Shown here: positions 25,492 through 34,325 of the stretch, one piece after another
Layout of the letters: each line of letters opens with the position of its first letter
Numbering within the stretch: position 1 is the first letter of the stretch
From: CALBPI01 sp039821605
Lineage (GTDB): Bacteria > Pseudomonadota > Gammaproteobacteria > Steroidobacterales > Woeseiaceae
NCBI GenBank assembly: GCA_039821605.1
Contig: JBCBNV010000003.1
Coordinates: forward strand, 310,001 to 374,000
DNA length: 64,000 bases
Reading direction: 5' to 3'
Notes under the pieces: model-generated
Databases searched by the model: none
What the model saw: only the letters and a program-made list of their open reading frames with translations
Told to the model about the DNA's origin: nothing
Program-made: the position numbers and the translations under genes

Positions 25492-26802
25492 CTAGCGATC
25501 GGTAAAGGCGTCGTCAGGCCGCACGGGCGGCATGGGTGCGCCGGCCACGTGCGTCGCCTCACCCTCGAGGCGCGCCACGATCGTGGCACAGCAGGCATCG
25601 CCGAATATGTTGACGGCCGTGCGGGCCATGTCCAGCACGCGGTCGAACACCATCAGCACACCGATGGCTTCGACGGGCAGACCGATGGCAGCAAGAATGA
25701 TCGCGATGGCGACGAGCGATGCGGACGGTACGCCCGCGACGCCGATCGACGTCAGCAACGCGATGACCACGATCGAGAACTGGACGCCGAAAGTCAGGTC
25801 GAGCCCGTAGGCCTGGGCCAGGAACATGGCCGCCGTGCACTCGTAAAGCGCCGTGCCGTTCATATTAACGGTGGCCCCGAGCGGCAGCACGAAACTCGAC
25901 ACACGCCCCGACACGCCGACACGCTTCTCGACGCAGTCCATGGTCACAGGCAGCGTGGCCGACGACGACGACGTTGAGAATGCCGTCAACATCGCCGGAC
26001 TCATGGCGCCCAGCACACGGTAAGGCCGCGCCCCCACCAGACGCAGCAGCAACGGCAGCGTCACCAGGGTGTGCACCGCGAGCGCGGCAAGCACCACCAG
26101 CGAGAAGACAAACAACGGCCGCGCCGCCTCGAAACCCGTCTTCGCGACAGTCTCGGCGACAAGCCCGAAGACGCCGATGGGCGCGAACTTCATCACAAGG
26201 CCCGTGATGTCCATCATGATGTGGAACACGCCGTCCCAGAACGACGCCATGGTGTCGCGATTCTTCTCGGGCAGCTTGGTCAGGAAGTAGCCAAACAGCA
26301 GCGAGAAGAAGATGAGCCCCAGCATCTGGCCGTCGGCCGCGGCCTGCACGATGTTCACGGGGACCATGCGCAGGAACACCTCGACGACGTCGCCGACGCC
26401 TCGCCCTTTGACGCGCTCGGCAACGTTGTCCGTGTCTTCGGTCAGCGCCAGCTGGTCGCCGATGGGCTCGCCGTTGGCGACACCGGGATTGACGACATTG
26501 ATGAGCAACAGGCCGACGAGGATCGCGAGCAGGGTCGTCAACGCGTAGAACGCCAGCGTCTTGCCACCCAGGCGCCCCAGGTTGCCACTCGAGCCTATGC
26601 CCGCCACACCGACGATGATCGACGACGTGATCAGCGGCACGATGAGCATCTTGAGCGCGTTCAGGAACATCGTGCCGATAAAATCGAACACGCCCACGAT
26701 GGACACGCCCGCGATCGCGGTTTCCGTGCCCACAAGCCAGCCGGCGATGCCGGCCGCAACGATTGCAATCAGGATTTGCCAGTGCAGCGCGAGCTTGCGC
26801 AT
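25492..26802 (-). CDS. Dicarboxylate/amino acid:cation symporter (DAACS family)
   Basis: I start at the ATG giving MRKLALHWQILIAIV, preceded by a GGGGGAGG run; the longer frame overlaps ppiD. 436 residues, mostly membrane helices, with the serine-rich re-entrant loop AFSTSSSSATLPVTM and the substrate/cation motif NMNGTALYE. The family (GltP, DctA) takes up glutamate, aspartate or C4-dicarboxylates with Na+ or H+. The exact substrate cannot be assigned. It follows ppiD by about 30 bases on the same strand. Confidence 0.92.
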   Translation of the reverse strand: MRKLALHWQILIAIVAAGIAGWLVGTETAIAGVSIVGVFDFIGTMFLNALKMLIVPLITSSIIVGVAGIGSSGNLGRLGGKTLAFYALTTLLAILVGLLLINVVNPGVANGEPIGDQLALTEDTDNVAERVKGRGVGDVVEVFLRMVPVNIVQAAADGQMLGLIFFSLLFGYFLTKLPEKNRDTMASFWDGVFHIMMDITGLVMKFAPIGVFGLVAETVAKTGFEAARPLFVFSLVVLAALAVHTLVTLPLLLRLVGARPYRVLGAMSPAMLTAFSTSSSSATLPVTMDCVEKRVGVSGRVSSFVLPLGATVNMNGTALYECTAAMFLAQAYGLDLTFGVQFSIVVIALLTSIGVAGVPSASLVAIAIILAAIGLPVEAIGVLMVFDRVLDMARTAVNIFGDACCATIVARLEGEATHVAGAPMPPVRPDDAFTDR

Positions 26803-26833
26803 GTTGCCCTCCCCCGAGGCCTGACCGGGCTGG

Positions 26834-28729
26834 TTAGAACCCGGCCCCCGGCGTATCAAGCGCCGTACCGATCTCGATCGACGTGTCATCGAGCACACGC
26901 TGCTGTAAGGCCAGCATGTCACTCGTGCCCAGGCGGCGCGCGAATTGCGCCCGCGCTGCTTCGATCTGCTGCTGCGTGATTTCGCCCGGGCTGCCCGGAA
27001 TCACGTCGGAAATACGGTAGACAATGAAACCCGCGCCAGGCGCCGACACGCTGCCGACGTGCACATCGTCGTCGGGCACGTCGGCCGCGAACACGGCGGC
27101 AACAAGCGCTGCCGGCGCTTCGGCGTCCGCGCGACCCACAGGTCGCGACGCCGTGTATGTTGCGCCCGAATCGGCCAGCAACGGCTCGAATGCCGCCTCC
27201 GGGGCGGCCGACAAGGCTGCTGCCAACTGCGCACCGCGCTCGGCGGCAACATCCGATGCCGCCTGCTGACGGAGCTCCTCGCCAATCTCCTTGGCGACGG
27301 CCTCCAGCGGCTGACGGCCCGCCTCACTGCGCTCACTCACCCGAAGCAGGATCGTTCGATCGTCGGGCAGGCTGATCGTCTCCGACAGGGCGCCCGGCTC
27401 GAGACGTTCAAGGCCAAAGACGGCCTCGTTGATGTCGGCACTCGGGCCGAACGGTCCCGGCGCGCCCTCGCTCAACGACGCCACGGTCTGGACCTGAACG
27501 CCCAACGCTTCGGCGATCTGCTCGAGCGTATCGGACTCGAACAGCTGGTCGGCCAATTCCTCTTCGAGCGCCAGCAGCTGTGCCGCAACCTGCTCATCGA
27601 GGTAACCCTGACGGACGTCCTCGACGACGGCTTCAAAGGGCTCGGTCTCGCCCGACCGAATCTCCGTGACCTGAATGATGTGCAGCCCGAAGTCGCTCTC
27701 GACAACATCGCTGACCTGGTTCGCGACCTGCGAGAAGATCGCCGAATCAACGGCGGACGCCGGGTAGTCCCCCGGGGACAGCCAACCCAGATCGCCGCCC
27801 TGCCGCGCGGAACCGCCGTCCTGCGAGTACGTACGCGCGATATCTTCGAACGGCTCACCCGCGCGCAGACGCGCGACCAGTCCGACGGCCTGTTCGCGGG
27901 CAGCCGCAGCATCCTCGTTGGTGCGCAGCAGTACCTGCCGGGCGCGTCGCTGTTCCGGCGTCTGATACAGATCTTTGGTCTTGTCGTAATAGGCGCGCAA
28001 TTGCGCGTCTTCGATTTCGATGCGGTCACGTGCCAGCTCGCGATCGACCTGTACGTAGTCGATGGTCGCCTGAGCGGGCGTCTGATAACGCGTCGGGTTC
28101 GACTCGTACCAGCTTGCGATTTCATCATCGCCGATCACGACACCCTCAAGGAACAACTCGGGCGGCAGCACCGCGTACTCGACTTCACGCTGTTCGTTTG
28201 TGAGCTCGATAACCCGGCGGAATTCCTCGGGCGTCACGAATGACGACGCCGCTAAGTTCTCGCTGATCTGGCCGATAAGCATGCGCTGGCGCTCGTCCGC
28301 CTCGAACGCACTCGGACTCAGACTGTTCTGTGCCAGCACGCGGCGGTAGAGGTCGCCATCAAAAGCCCCGTCGGTTTGAAAGTCGGGAACCTCACGAATC
28401 CGGCGCGCAATCTGCTCGTCCGAGACCGCGTAGCCGGTATCGGCAAGATGGTTCGACAAGGCCACTTCCGTGACCACACGATTGACGGCCTCGGCCTGAA
28501 TCTGTCGCAGAAACTCCGGCGGCAAATTCTGATTACCAAATTGCGCCGCGATCTGCCGGTACACGAGGTTGACGTTTCGCAACGGGATCTCGTCACCGTC
28601 AACTTTGGCCACGAACGAGCGCGGCGTAATCGTATAGTTGAGTCCCGTGCCAGCCAGCAGCAACAGGATGACGGCAAGAACGACCTTGCCCGCGGTACCG
28701 ATGAACGCTTCACGAAGATTCTGCAGCAT
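26834..28729 (-). CDS. ppiD: Periplasmic folding chaperone PpiD (SurA_N/parvulin)
   Basis: 631 residues anchored by one N-terminal membrane helix (VVLAVILLLLAGTGLNYTI, about 15-33). A SurA-like chaperone region follows, then a parvulin PPIC domain around 258-365 with GGDLGWLSPGDY and FGLHIIQVTEI, and a long C-terminal segment. PpiD sits at the inner membrane by the Sec exit and holds emerging proteins. The order lon-hupB-ppiD is conserved with E. coli; here two tRNA genes and a terminator lie between hupB and ppiD. Confidence 0.96.
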   Translation of the reverse strand: MLQNLREAFIGTAGKVVLAVILLLLAGTGLNYTITPRSFVAKVDGDEIPLRNVNLVYRQIAAQFGNQNLPPEFLRQIQAEAVNRVVTEVALSNHLADTGYAVSDEQIARRIREVPDFQTDGAFDGDLYRRVLAQNSLSPSAFEADERQRMLIGQISENLAASSFVTPEEFRRVIELTNEQREVEYAVLPPELFLEGVVIGDDEIASWYESNPTRYQTPAQATIDYVQVDRELARDRIEIEDAQLRAYYDKTKDLYQTPEQRRARQVLLRTNEDAAAAREQAVGLVARLRAGEPFEDIARTYSQDGGSARQGGDLGWLSPGDYPASAVDSAIFSQVANQVSDVVESDFGLHIIQVTEIRSGETEPFEAVVEDVRQGYLDEQVAAQLLALEEELADQLFESDTLEQIAEALGVQVQTVASLSEGAPGPFGPSADINEAVFGLERLEPGALSETISLPDDRTILLRVSERSEAGRQPLEAVAKEIGEELRQQAASDVAAERGAQLAAALSAAPEAAFEPLLADSGATYTASRPVGRADAEAPAALVAAVFAADVPDDDVHVGSVSAPGAGFIVYRISDVIPGSPGEITQQQIEAARAQFARRLGTSDMLALQQRVLDDTSIEIGTALDTPGAGF

Positions 28730-28789
28730 GAGCGAATCTGACCTCTGTCTCTAACCTTCACCTGCCGACACAAGCGGTGCCGACAACAT

Positions 28790-28820
28790 AAAAAAAAGCC
28801 GCCTGGGATAGCAGGCGGCT
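28790..28820 (-). terminator. Intrinsic terminator after the tRNA-Val/tRNA-Asp unit
   Basis: On the minus strand a perfect 9-bp stem (AGCCGCCTG / CAGGCGGCT) with a 6-base loop is followed by eight T residues. It lies 10 bases after the tRNA-Asp CCA end and before ppiD, so it separates the tRNA transcript from ppiD. Confidence 0.93.
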
Positions 28821-28829
28821 CGGGTATGT

Positions 28830-28906
28830 TGGCGGAGTGGACGGGACTCGAACCCGCGACCCCCGGCGTGACAGGCCGGTATTCTAACCAACTGAACTAC
28901 CACTCC
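28830..28906 (-). tRNA. tRNA-Asp (GTC)
   Basis: A 77-base cloverleaf with encoded CCA. Acceptor GGAGTGG pairs fully with CCACTCC, the anticodon loop reads CTGTCAC (GTC), and the T-arm contains GGTTCGAGTCC. It lies 5 bases downstream of tRNA-Val in the same unit and is followed by the terminator. Confidence 0.97.
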
Positions 28907-28911
28907 CGAAT

Positions 28912-28987
28912 TGGTGGGTGCTGAGGGGATCGAACCCCCGACCTTCGCGGTGTAAACGCGACGCTCTTCCAGCTGAGCTAAGCACCC
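28912..28987 (-). tRNA. tRNA-Val (TAC)
   Basis: A 76-base cloverleaf with encoded CCA. Acceptor GGGTGCT pairs with AGCACCC, the anticodon loop TTTACAC gives TAC, and the T-arm has GGTTCGATCC. No convincing promoter is seen in the 120 bases up to hupB, so it may be read through from hupB. Confidence 0.97.
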
Positions 28988-29110
28988 GCTTTGCAGCGAG
29001 GACCGTCCAGCGGGCCAGCCAATCGAACCGAAGCCCCAGCTGCGCCGACCGTACTGGACCGACAGCGCGCAAAACGCACGCCCCGCCGGCCCCCGGCCGT
29101 CGAAGGCGCG

Positions 29111-29383
29111 CTAGTTTACGGCATCCTTCAGGGCTTTGCCAGCCTTGAAAGACGGCACATTGCTGGCCTTGATCGGGATCTCGGCACCCGTCTGCGGGTT
29201 ACGTCCCATACGGGCTGCACGGTGTTTCACCTGAAAGGTGCCGAAGCCTACGAGCGACACATTGTCGCCGCGTTTGAGGCTTCCCGTGATGCCATCGAGC
29301 ACGGCATCCACTGCCTTGCCCGCGTCCGCTTTTGAAAGATCTGCTGCACCCGCAACAGCGTCGATGAGTTCGCCTTTGTTCAT
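29111..29383 (-). CDS. hupB: DNA-binding protein HU
   Basis: 90 residues, the exact HU length, starting MNKGELIDAVA after a GAGGG site. The dimer core (VSLVGFGTFQVKHRAAR) and the DNA-bending arm region (GRNPQTGAEIPIKASNVPSFKAGK) are intact, including the proline of the NPQTG tip. HU compacts and bends DNA and is abundant. A strong sigma-70 promoter lies about 170-200 bases upstream. Position after lon matches the E. coli hupB locus. Confidence 0.97.
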   Translation of the reverse strand: MNKGELIDAVAGAADLSKADAGKAVDAVLDGITGSLKRGDNVSLVGFGTFQVKHRAARMGRNPQTGAEIPIKASNVPSFKAGKALKDAVN

Positions 29384-29551
29384 TGAGTTGCCCTCGCAAT
29401 TAACTTCGTGTCCAGCCCGCGCACTATCGCGACGAACCGAACTCCCCCCCCTCGGTACACCGCGTTCGCCGGCATGGCGAAGTGTCTCGACGGTTACGGC
29501 ACATTGTGGCCGCGATGAGCCGTCGACTCCTGAGATCTCAACGGTCGCGTC

Positions 29552-29581
29552 GTTATACCAACTGCAAAAAACAGCTGTCAA
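29552..29581 (-). promoter_or_regulatory. Sigma-70 promoter for hupB
   Basis: Minus-strand TTGACA and TATAAC are spaced by 18 bases. The -35 is a consensus match and the -10 differs at one base. It lies between lon and hupB, leaving a leader of roughly 160 bases before the hupB ATG. Strong expression fits HU. Confidence 0.8.
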
Positions 29582-29611
29582 CAAAGGGAAAAATGGCCGC
29601 TGCGCGTGTGG

Positions 29612-32044
29612 CTAGTGTGCCGTCACCGTGCGCTTTGCATCGCCCTTCGACGATTGCTTCTTCGCCTTGTCACCATCCTTGCCAACAGGTATCGGCATGT
29701 GCTGCAACGCAACCTGCAGTACCTCATCAATCCACTTCACTGGAACAATCGTCAGTTTATCTTTGATGTTCTTCGGTATTTCGGCGAGGTCCTTCTCGTT
29801 CTCTTGCGGAATGATAACGGTGGTAATGCCGCCGCGATGCGCAGCGAGCAACTTTTCCTTGAGTCCGCCGATGGGCAACACTTCACCACGCAGCGTGATT
29901 TCGCCGGTCATCGCGACCTCGGAACGCACCGGAATGTCGGTGAAAGCCGACACCAAAGCCGTGCACATTCCCACGCCCGCGCTTGGACCATCCTTCGGTG
30001 TTGCGCCCTCCGGAACGTGAATATGGACGTCCGTGGACTGGTGGAACTCGCCCTCGAGACCCAGCAGTTCGCTGCGGCTGCGGACCACGGTCATGGCCGC
30101 CTGGATCGACTCCTGCATCACGTCGCCGAGCTGGCCCGTGTGCAGCAACTTGCCTTTACCGGACACTGTCGTCGCTTCGATAGTCAGCAATTCGCCGCCC
30201 ACCTGCGTCCACGCGAGACCCGTAACCTGACCGACCTGGTCGCTCTGCTCCGCCTTGCCGTAGCGATGGCGGCGTACGCCCAGGTATTTCTCGAGGCTCT
30301 TAGGCGTGATGCGCACCTGCTTCGTGCGCTTTTCGAGCAACAGCTTCTTGACGGCCTTGCGGCAAAGCTTCGCAATCTCGCGTTCGAGGTTACGAACACC
30401 GGCCTCGCGGGTGTAGTGCCGGATGATGTCGAGCAGCGTTTGCCGCGACACACCGATTTCTTTTTCCTTGAGGCCGTTCTCGCGGATCTGCTTGGGCAGC
30501 AGGTAACGCTCGGCGATCGCGAGTTTTTCGTCCTCGGTGTAACCCGGGATGCGAATGACTTCCATACGATCGAGCAGCGGCTCGGGAATATTCATGCTGT
30601 TCGCCGTGCAGACGAACATGACGTCGGACAGATCGAGATCCACTTCGAGGTAGTGGTCGTTGAATGCCGAGTTTTGTTCGGGGTCGAGCACTTCGAGTAA
30701 GGCCGACGATGGGTCACCCCGGAAGTCCATGGCCATCTTGTCGATCTCGTCGAGCAGGAACAGCGGATTGCCGTTCTTCACCTTGGCCAGATTCTGGACC
30801 ACCTTGCCCGGCATCGAACCGATGTAGGTGCGCCGGTGCCCGCGGATCTCCGCCTCGTCACGCACGCCGCCCAGCGACATGCGGGCGAATTTGCGGTTCG
30901 TGGCGCGCGCAATGCTCTTGCCGAGCGATGTCTTGCCAACGCCCGGTGGGCCTACGAGACAAAGGATCGGGCCTTTGAGTTTCTTCACACGCTGCTGCAC
31001 GGCAAGGTATTCGAGAATGCGTTCCTTCACCTTCTCGAGCCCGTAGTGATCCGCCTCGAGCACGTCTTCGGCCTTGTTGAGGTCACGCACGACCTTGCTG
31101 CGCTGCTTCCACGGCACCTTCACGAGCCAGTCGACGTAGTTGCGAACCACGGTCGCCTCGGCCGACATGGGTGACATGAGCTTGAGCTTGTTGAGTTCGG
31201 AGCGCGCTTTCTCGAGCGCCTCCTGCGGCATGCCCGACTCTTCGACTTTCTTCTCGAGTTCGGCCGTCTCGTTAGGCGCCTCATCCATCTCGCCGAGCTC
31301 TTTCTGAATGGCCTTCATCTGCTCATTCAGGTAGTACTCGCGCTGGCTCTTTTCCATCTGCTGTTTGACGCGACCGCGGATGCGCTTCTCGATCTGCAGC
31401 AGATCGATTTCGCCTTCAATCATCGACAGCACAGTCTCGAGACGACCCTTGATGTCGCCAATCTCGAGAATCTTCTGTTTGTCGCCCAACTTGAGCGCCA
31501 TGTGTGCGGCCACCGTGTCGGCCAGGCGTCCGGGCTGCTCGATACCCGACAGCGACGTCAGGATCTCGGGCGGCACCTTCTTGTTGAGTTTCACGTAGTG
31601 CTCGAACTGCGTGATGATCGAGCGGGTGAGCACGTCGACTTCGCGCTCATCGAAACGGTCTTCTTCTTCGAGCACCATGATTTCGGCCGCGTAATGCGGG
31701 CCGGGGTGCAGCGCGTCGATCTGGGCACGCGAACCGCCCTCAACGAGCACCTTCACGGTGCCGTCGGGCATTTTCAGAAGCTGAAGGATCGTGGCCAGCG
31801 TGCCGATCTCGTAGAGGTCGGCGGGCTGCGGGTCTTCGAGTTCAGCGCTGCGCTGCGCCACGAGCAGGATTTCCTTGCCCGCATCCATGGCGAGGTCGAG
31901 CGCGACCTTGCTCTTTTCGCGGCCGACGAACAACGGGATGACCATATGCGGATACACGACCACATCGCGCAGTGGCAGCACGGGGATCAGCGAACGCTGG
32001 TCGTCGGTAAACAGGCTGTCGGTCTGGGAGTCGCTCACGGGCAC
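29612..32044 (-). CDS. lon: ATP-dependent protease Lon
   Basis: 810 residues in the LonA order. The N-terminal substrate domain starts at LIPVLPLRDVVVYPHMV; a coiled region follows; the AAA+ module has GPPGVGKTS and LLDEIDKM; and the protease domain uses the Ser688-Lys731 dyad (PKDGPSAGVGM and GGLKEKLLAA). It degrades damaged and regulatory proteins in the cytoplasm. The start is GTG with AGAGGT upstream. A sigma-32 promoter lies about 60 bases before it. The charged, Lys-rich tail (KAKKQSSKGDAKR) is longer than in E. coli Lon (784 residues). Confidence 0.98.
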   Translation of the reverse strand: MPVSDSQTDSLFTDDQRSLIPVLPLRDVVVYPHMVIPLFVGREKSKVALDLAMDAGKEILLVAQRSAELEDPQPADLYEIGTLATILQLLKMPDGTVKVLVEGGSRAQIDALHPGPHYAAEIMVLEEEDRFDEREVDVLTRSIITQFEHYVKLNKKVPPEILTSLSGIEQPGRLADTVAAHMALKLGDKQKILEIGDIKGRLETVLSMIEGEIDLLQIEKRIRGRVKQQMEKSQREYYLNEQMKAIQKELGEMDEAPNETAELEKKVEESGMPQEALEKARSELNKLKLMSPMSAEATVVRNYVDWLVKVPWKQRSKVVRDLNKAEDVLEADHYGLEKVKERILEYLAVQQRVKKLKGPILCLVGPPGVGKTSLGKSIARATNRKFARMSLGGVRDEAEIRGHRRTYIGSMPGKVVQNLAKVKNGNPLFLLDEIDKMAMDFRGDPSSALLEVLDPEQNSAFNDHYLEVDLDLSDVMFVCTANSMNIPEPLLDRMEVIRIPGYTEDEKLAIAERYLLPKQIRENGLKEKEIGVSRQTLLDIIRHYTREAGVRNLEREIAKLCRKAVKKLLLEKRTKQVRITPKSLEKYLGVRRHRYGKAEQSDQVGQVTGLAWTQVGGELLTIEATTVSGKGKLLHTGQLGDVMQESIQAAMTVVRSRSELLGLEGEFHQSTDVHIHVPEGATPKDGPSAGVGMCTALVSAFTDIPVRSEVAMTGEITLRGEVLPIGGLKEKLLAAHRGGITTVIIPQENEKDLAEIPKNIKDKLTIVPVKWIDEVLQVALQHMPIPVGKDGDKAKKQSSKGDAKRTVTAH

Positions 32045-32101
32045 GGACCTCTGTAGTCAGGCGGGGACAGCGGCAACGAATCTTGCCCCGTCACAGGTTC
32101 G

Positions 32102-32129
32102 AGATGGGGGGCGCGGTGCCCGTTTCAAG
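32102..32129 (-). promoter_or_regulatory. Heat-shock (sigma-32) promoter of lon
   Basis: The minus strand reads CTTGAAA, 13 bases, then CCCCATCT, which fits the sigma-32 consensus CTTGAAA-N(11-16)-CCCCATnT at every defined base. It sits 58 bases before the lon GTG. Heat-shock control of lon is established in E. coli; the match here is direct. Confidence 0.88.
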
Positions 32130-32179
32130 CGCCGCGGCGCCACCGGGGTCAAGCGCACCCCGTGCTGCTGACCGGAGCG

Positions 32180-33478
32180 TCAGTCCGAGCCCGTCGGTCG
32201 CGGTTCGTCGACGCTCGCAGAATCGTCAGACTCGTAGATGATGTAGGGCGCCGTTTCGCCCACCACCACGGCCTCGTCGACGACGACCTTGGACGCATTG
32301 GACAGCGACGGCAATTCGTACATCGTGTCGAGCAGCACGTTCTCGAGAATCGTGCGCAGACCGCGCGCGCCCGTCTTGCGCTCCATGGCCTTGCGCGCCA
32401 CCCCACGCAGGGCGTCGGGACGAAACTCAAGCTCTACGCCTTCCATGTCGAACAGCTTGCGGTACTGCTTGGTCAGCGCGTTGCGCGGTTCCTGCAGGAT
32501 CGTGATCAGCGCTTCCTCGTCGAGCTCTTCGAGCGTGGCCACCACGGGCAGCCGGCCGACGAACTCGGGGATGAGACCGAACTTGATGAGGTCTTCGGGT
32601 TCGACATCGTGCAGCAACTCGCCGATGGCGCCGTCGTCCTCGGTGTTCTTCACCTCAGCCACGAAGCCGATACCGCTCTTGGTCGAGCGGTTTCGAATAA
32701 TCTTCTCAAGACCCGCGAAGGCACCGCCACAGATGAACAGGATGTTCGAGGTGTCGACCTGAAGGAATTCCTGCTGCGGGTGCTTGCGGCCACCCTGCGG
32801 CGGCACCGAAGCAACCGTGCCTTCGATGAGCTTGAGCAGAGCCTGCTGCACGCCCTCACCCGATACATCACGCGTGATCGACGGGTTGTCCGACTTGCGC
32901 GAGATCTTGTCGATCTCGTCAATGTAGACAATACCGGTTTGTGCTTTCTCGACGTCGTAGTCGCATTTTTGCAGCAGCTTCTGAATGATGTTCTCGACGT
33001 CTTCGCCCACGTAACCGGCTTCGGTCAGCGTGGTGGCGTCAGCAATCGTGAACGGCACATTGAGAAGTCGTGCGAGCGTCTCGGCCAGCAATGTCTTGCC
33101 GCAACCCGTCGGGCCCACGAGCAGAATGTTGCTCTTGGCCAGCTCCACGTCGTCCTTGCTACGTTCGGCACGGCTTTCGAGACGCTTGTAGTGGTTGTAC
33201 ACGGCAACCGACAGGACGCGCTTGGCACGGGCCTGGCCGATGACGTAGTCGTCGAGGGTCGCGTTAATCTCTGCCGGCTTGGGCAGTTTGCGGTGACCGA
33301 GTTCCGAGCTCTCCTCGAGCTCCTCGCGGATGATGTCGTTGCACAGCTCTACGCATTCATCACAAATGAACACGGACGGGCCCGCAATGAGCTTGCGCAC
33401 CTCATGCTGGCTCTTACCGCAGAACGAGCAGTACAAGAGCTTGCTATCGTCGTTTTTGCCGCGCTTTTCGTCTGACAT
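32180..33478 (-). CDS. clpX: ATP-dependent Clp protease ATP-binding subunit ClpX
   Basis: 432 residues: N-terminal C4 zinc-binding domain (CSFCGKSQ...CDECVELC), then the AAA+ module with Walker A GPTGCGKT and IVYIDEIDKI, the RKSDNPSITRDVSGEG segment, the IGF loop (SGIGF) that docks on ClpP, and sensor 2 around KTGARGLRTI. It unfolds tagged proteins and feeds them to ClpP. TTAAGG just before the ATG, with AGGGT further up, can serve as ribosome-binding site. It follows clpP by 134-odd bases. Confidence 0.98.
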   Translation of the reverse strand: MSDEKRGKNDDSKLLYCSFCGKSQHEVRKLIAGPSVFICDECVELCNDIIREELEESSELGHRKLPKPAEINATLDDYVIGQARAKRVLSVAVYNHYKRLESRAERSKDDVELAKSNILLVGPTGCGKTLLAETLARLLNVPFTIADATTLTEAGYVGEDVENIIQKLLQKCDYDVEKAQTGIVYIDEIDKISRKSDNPSITRDVSGEGVQQALLKLIEGTVASVPPQGGRKHPQQEFLQVDTSNILFICGGAFAGLEKIIRNRSTKSGIGFVAEVKNTEDDGAIGELLHDVEPEDLIKFGLIPEFVGRLPVVATLEELDEEALITILQEPRNALTKQYRKLFDMEGVELEFRPDALRGVARKAMERKTGARGLRTILENVLLDTMYELPSLSNASKVVVDEAVVVGETAPYIIYESDDSASVDEPRPTGSD

Positions 33479-33519
33479 CCTTAACCCTTTGCCGGTCCTG
33501 GTCCCTTGATTAGACCGGA

Positions 33520-33549
33520 ATTATGACCGTTATATAACACGCGGCCCAA
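33520..33549 (-). promoter_or_regulatory. Possible sigma-70 promoter for clpX
   Basis: Minus-strand TTGGGC, 18 bases, CATAAT. The spacer includes the perfect 10-bp palindrome GTTATATAAC (33529-33538). This would allow clpX to be expressed apart from clpP. The -35 match is only moderate. Confidence 0.45.
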
Positions 33550-33592
33550 GGCCGCGGCAAAATTCCCTGGAGGCGCCGCGAACTGCGTCACG

Positions 33593-33609
33593 AAAGCCCC
33601 ATACGGGGC
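33593..33609 (-). terminator. Weak hairpin after clpP
   Basis: On the minus strand GCCCC-GTAT-GGGGC is followed by only three T residues, four bases after the clpP stop. It may reduce but is unlikely to block read-through into clpX. Confidence 0.35.
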
Positions 33610-33612
33610 GGG

Positions 33613-34236
33613 TCACTCCGCGTTCGACAGGGACTCGGGTCGCGACTCGAGAACCGTGTCGATAAGGCCGTATTCCTGTGCGGCCGCGCTGCCCATGAAA
33701 TTGTCGCGCTCAGTGTCCTTTTGGACCTGCTCGACGGTCTGGCCGGTGTGTTTGGCCATGATTTCGTTGAGCCGCTTTTTCATTTCGAGGATTTCGCGGG
33801 CGTGGATGTCGATGTCCGTCGCCTGGCCCTGGAAGCCGGCGCTGGGCTGGTGGATCATCATGCGCGAGTGCGGCAGCGCGTAACGCTTGCCTTCAGCGCC
33901 ACCGCAGAGCAGAAGTGCGCCCATGCTGGCGGCCTGCCCCACGCAGATCGTCGAGACGTCACTCTGGATGAACTGCATCGTGTCGTAGATGGCCAGACCC
34001 GCGGTCACGGCGCCACCCGGCGAGTTGATGTAGAAGTGGATGTCCTTATCGGGGTTCTCCGACTCCAGGAACAGGAGCTGGGCCACGATGAGGTTGGCCA
34101 TGTGGTCTTCGACCGGGCCAACCATGAACAGCACGCGCTCCTTAAGTAGGCGCGAGTAAATGTCATAGGAGCGTTCGCCACGTGCCGTCTGCTCGACGAC
34201 CATAGGCACGAGGTTCAATGCTGTCGGTGTTGTCAA
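33613..34236 (-). CDS. clpP: ATP-dependent Clp protease proteolytic subunit ClpP
   Basis: The catalytic triad is Ser104 (GQAASMGALL), His129 (MIHQPSAG) and Asp178 (TERDNF), with the same spacings as E. coli ClpP. I prefer the TTG start because GGAGAG lies 6 nt upstream and it gives 207 residues, equal to E. coli. The frame also has a GTG 33 bases earlier (34269), but that has no ribosome-binding site and overlaps a possible -10 (TATAGT, 34268-34273). The first residues before LVPMVVEQ would be the self-cleaved propeptide. It forms the 14-subunit chamber served by ClpX, encoded next. Confidence 0.95.
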   Translation of the reverse strand: MTTPTALNLVPMVVEQTARGERSYDIYSRLLKERVLFMVGPVEDHMANLIVAQLLFLESENPDKDIHFYINSPGGAVTAGLAIYDTMQFIQSDVSTICVGQAASMGALLLCGGAEGKRYALPHSRMMIHQPSAGFQGQATDIDIHAREILEMKKRLNEIMAKHTGQTVEQVQKDTERDNFMGSAAAQEYGLIDTVLESRPESLSNAE

Positions 34237-34325
34237 TGCACTCTCCGGGTTCGCATCGTGCGGGCTCACTATACCGTTGTGTCGACAATGGCGACCAGTA
34301 GAGCGACCCGCAGCGCGGGAACTGT

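Noticed and set aside
26825..26844. CCGGG/CCCGG stem at the ppiD-symporter junction
   Set aside because: The loop is 10 bases, there is no T-run, and it overlaps the ppiD 3' end.
29085..29097. Hairpin GCCGG-CCC-CCGGC after hupB as a terminator
   Set aside because: It has no T-run on the minus strand and such GC hairpins are frequent here by chance.
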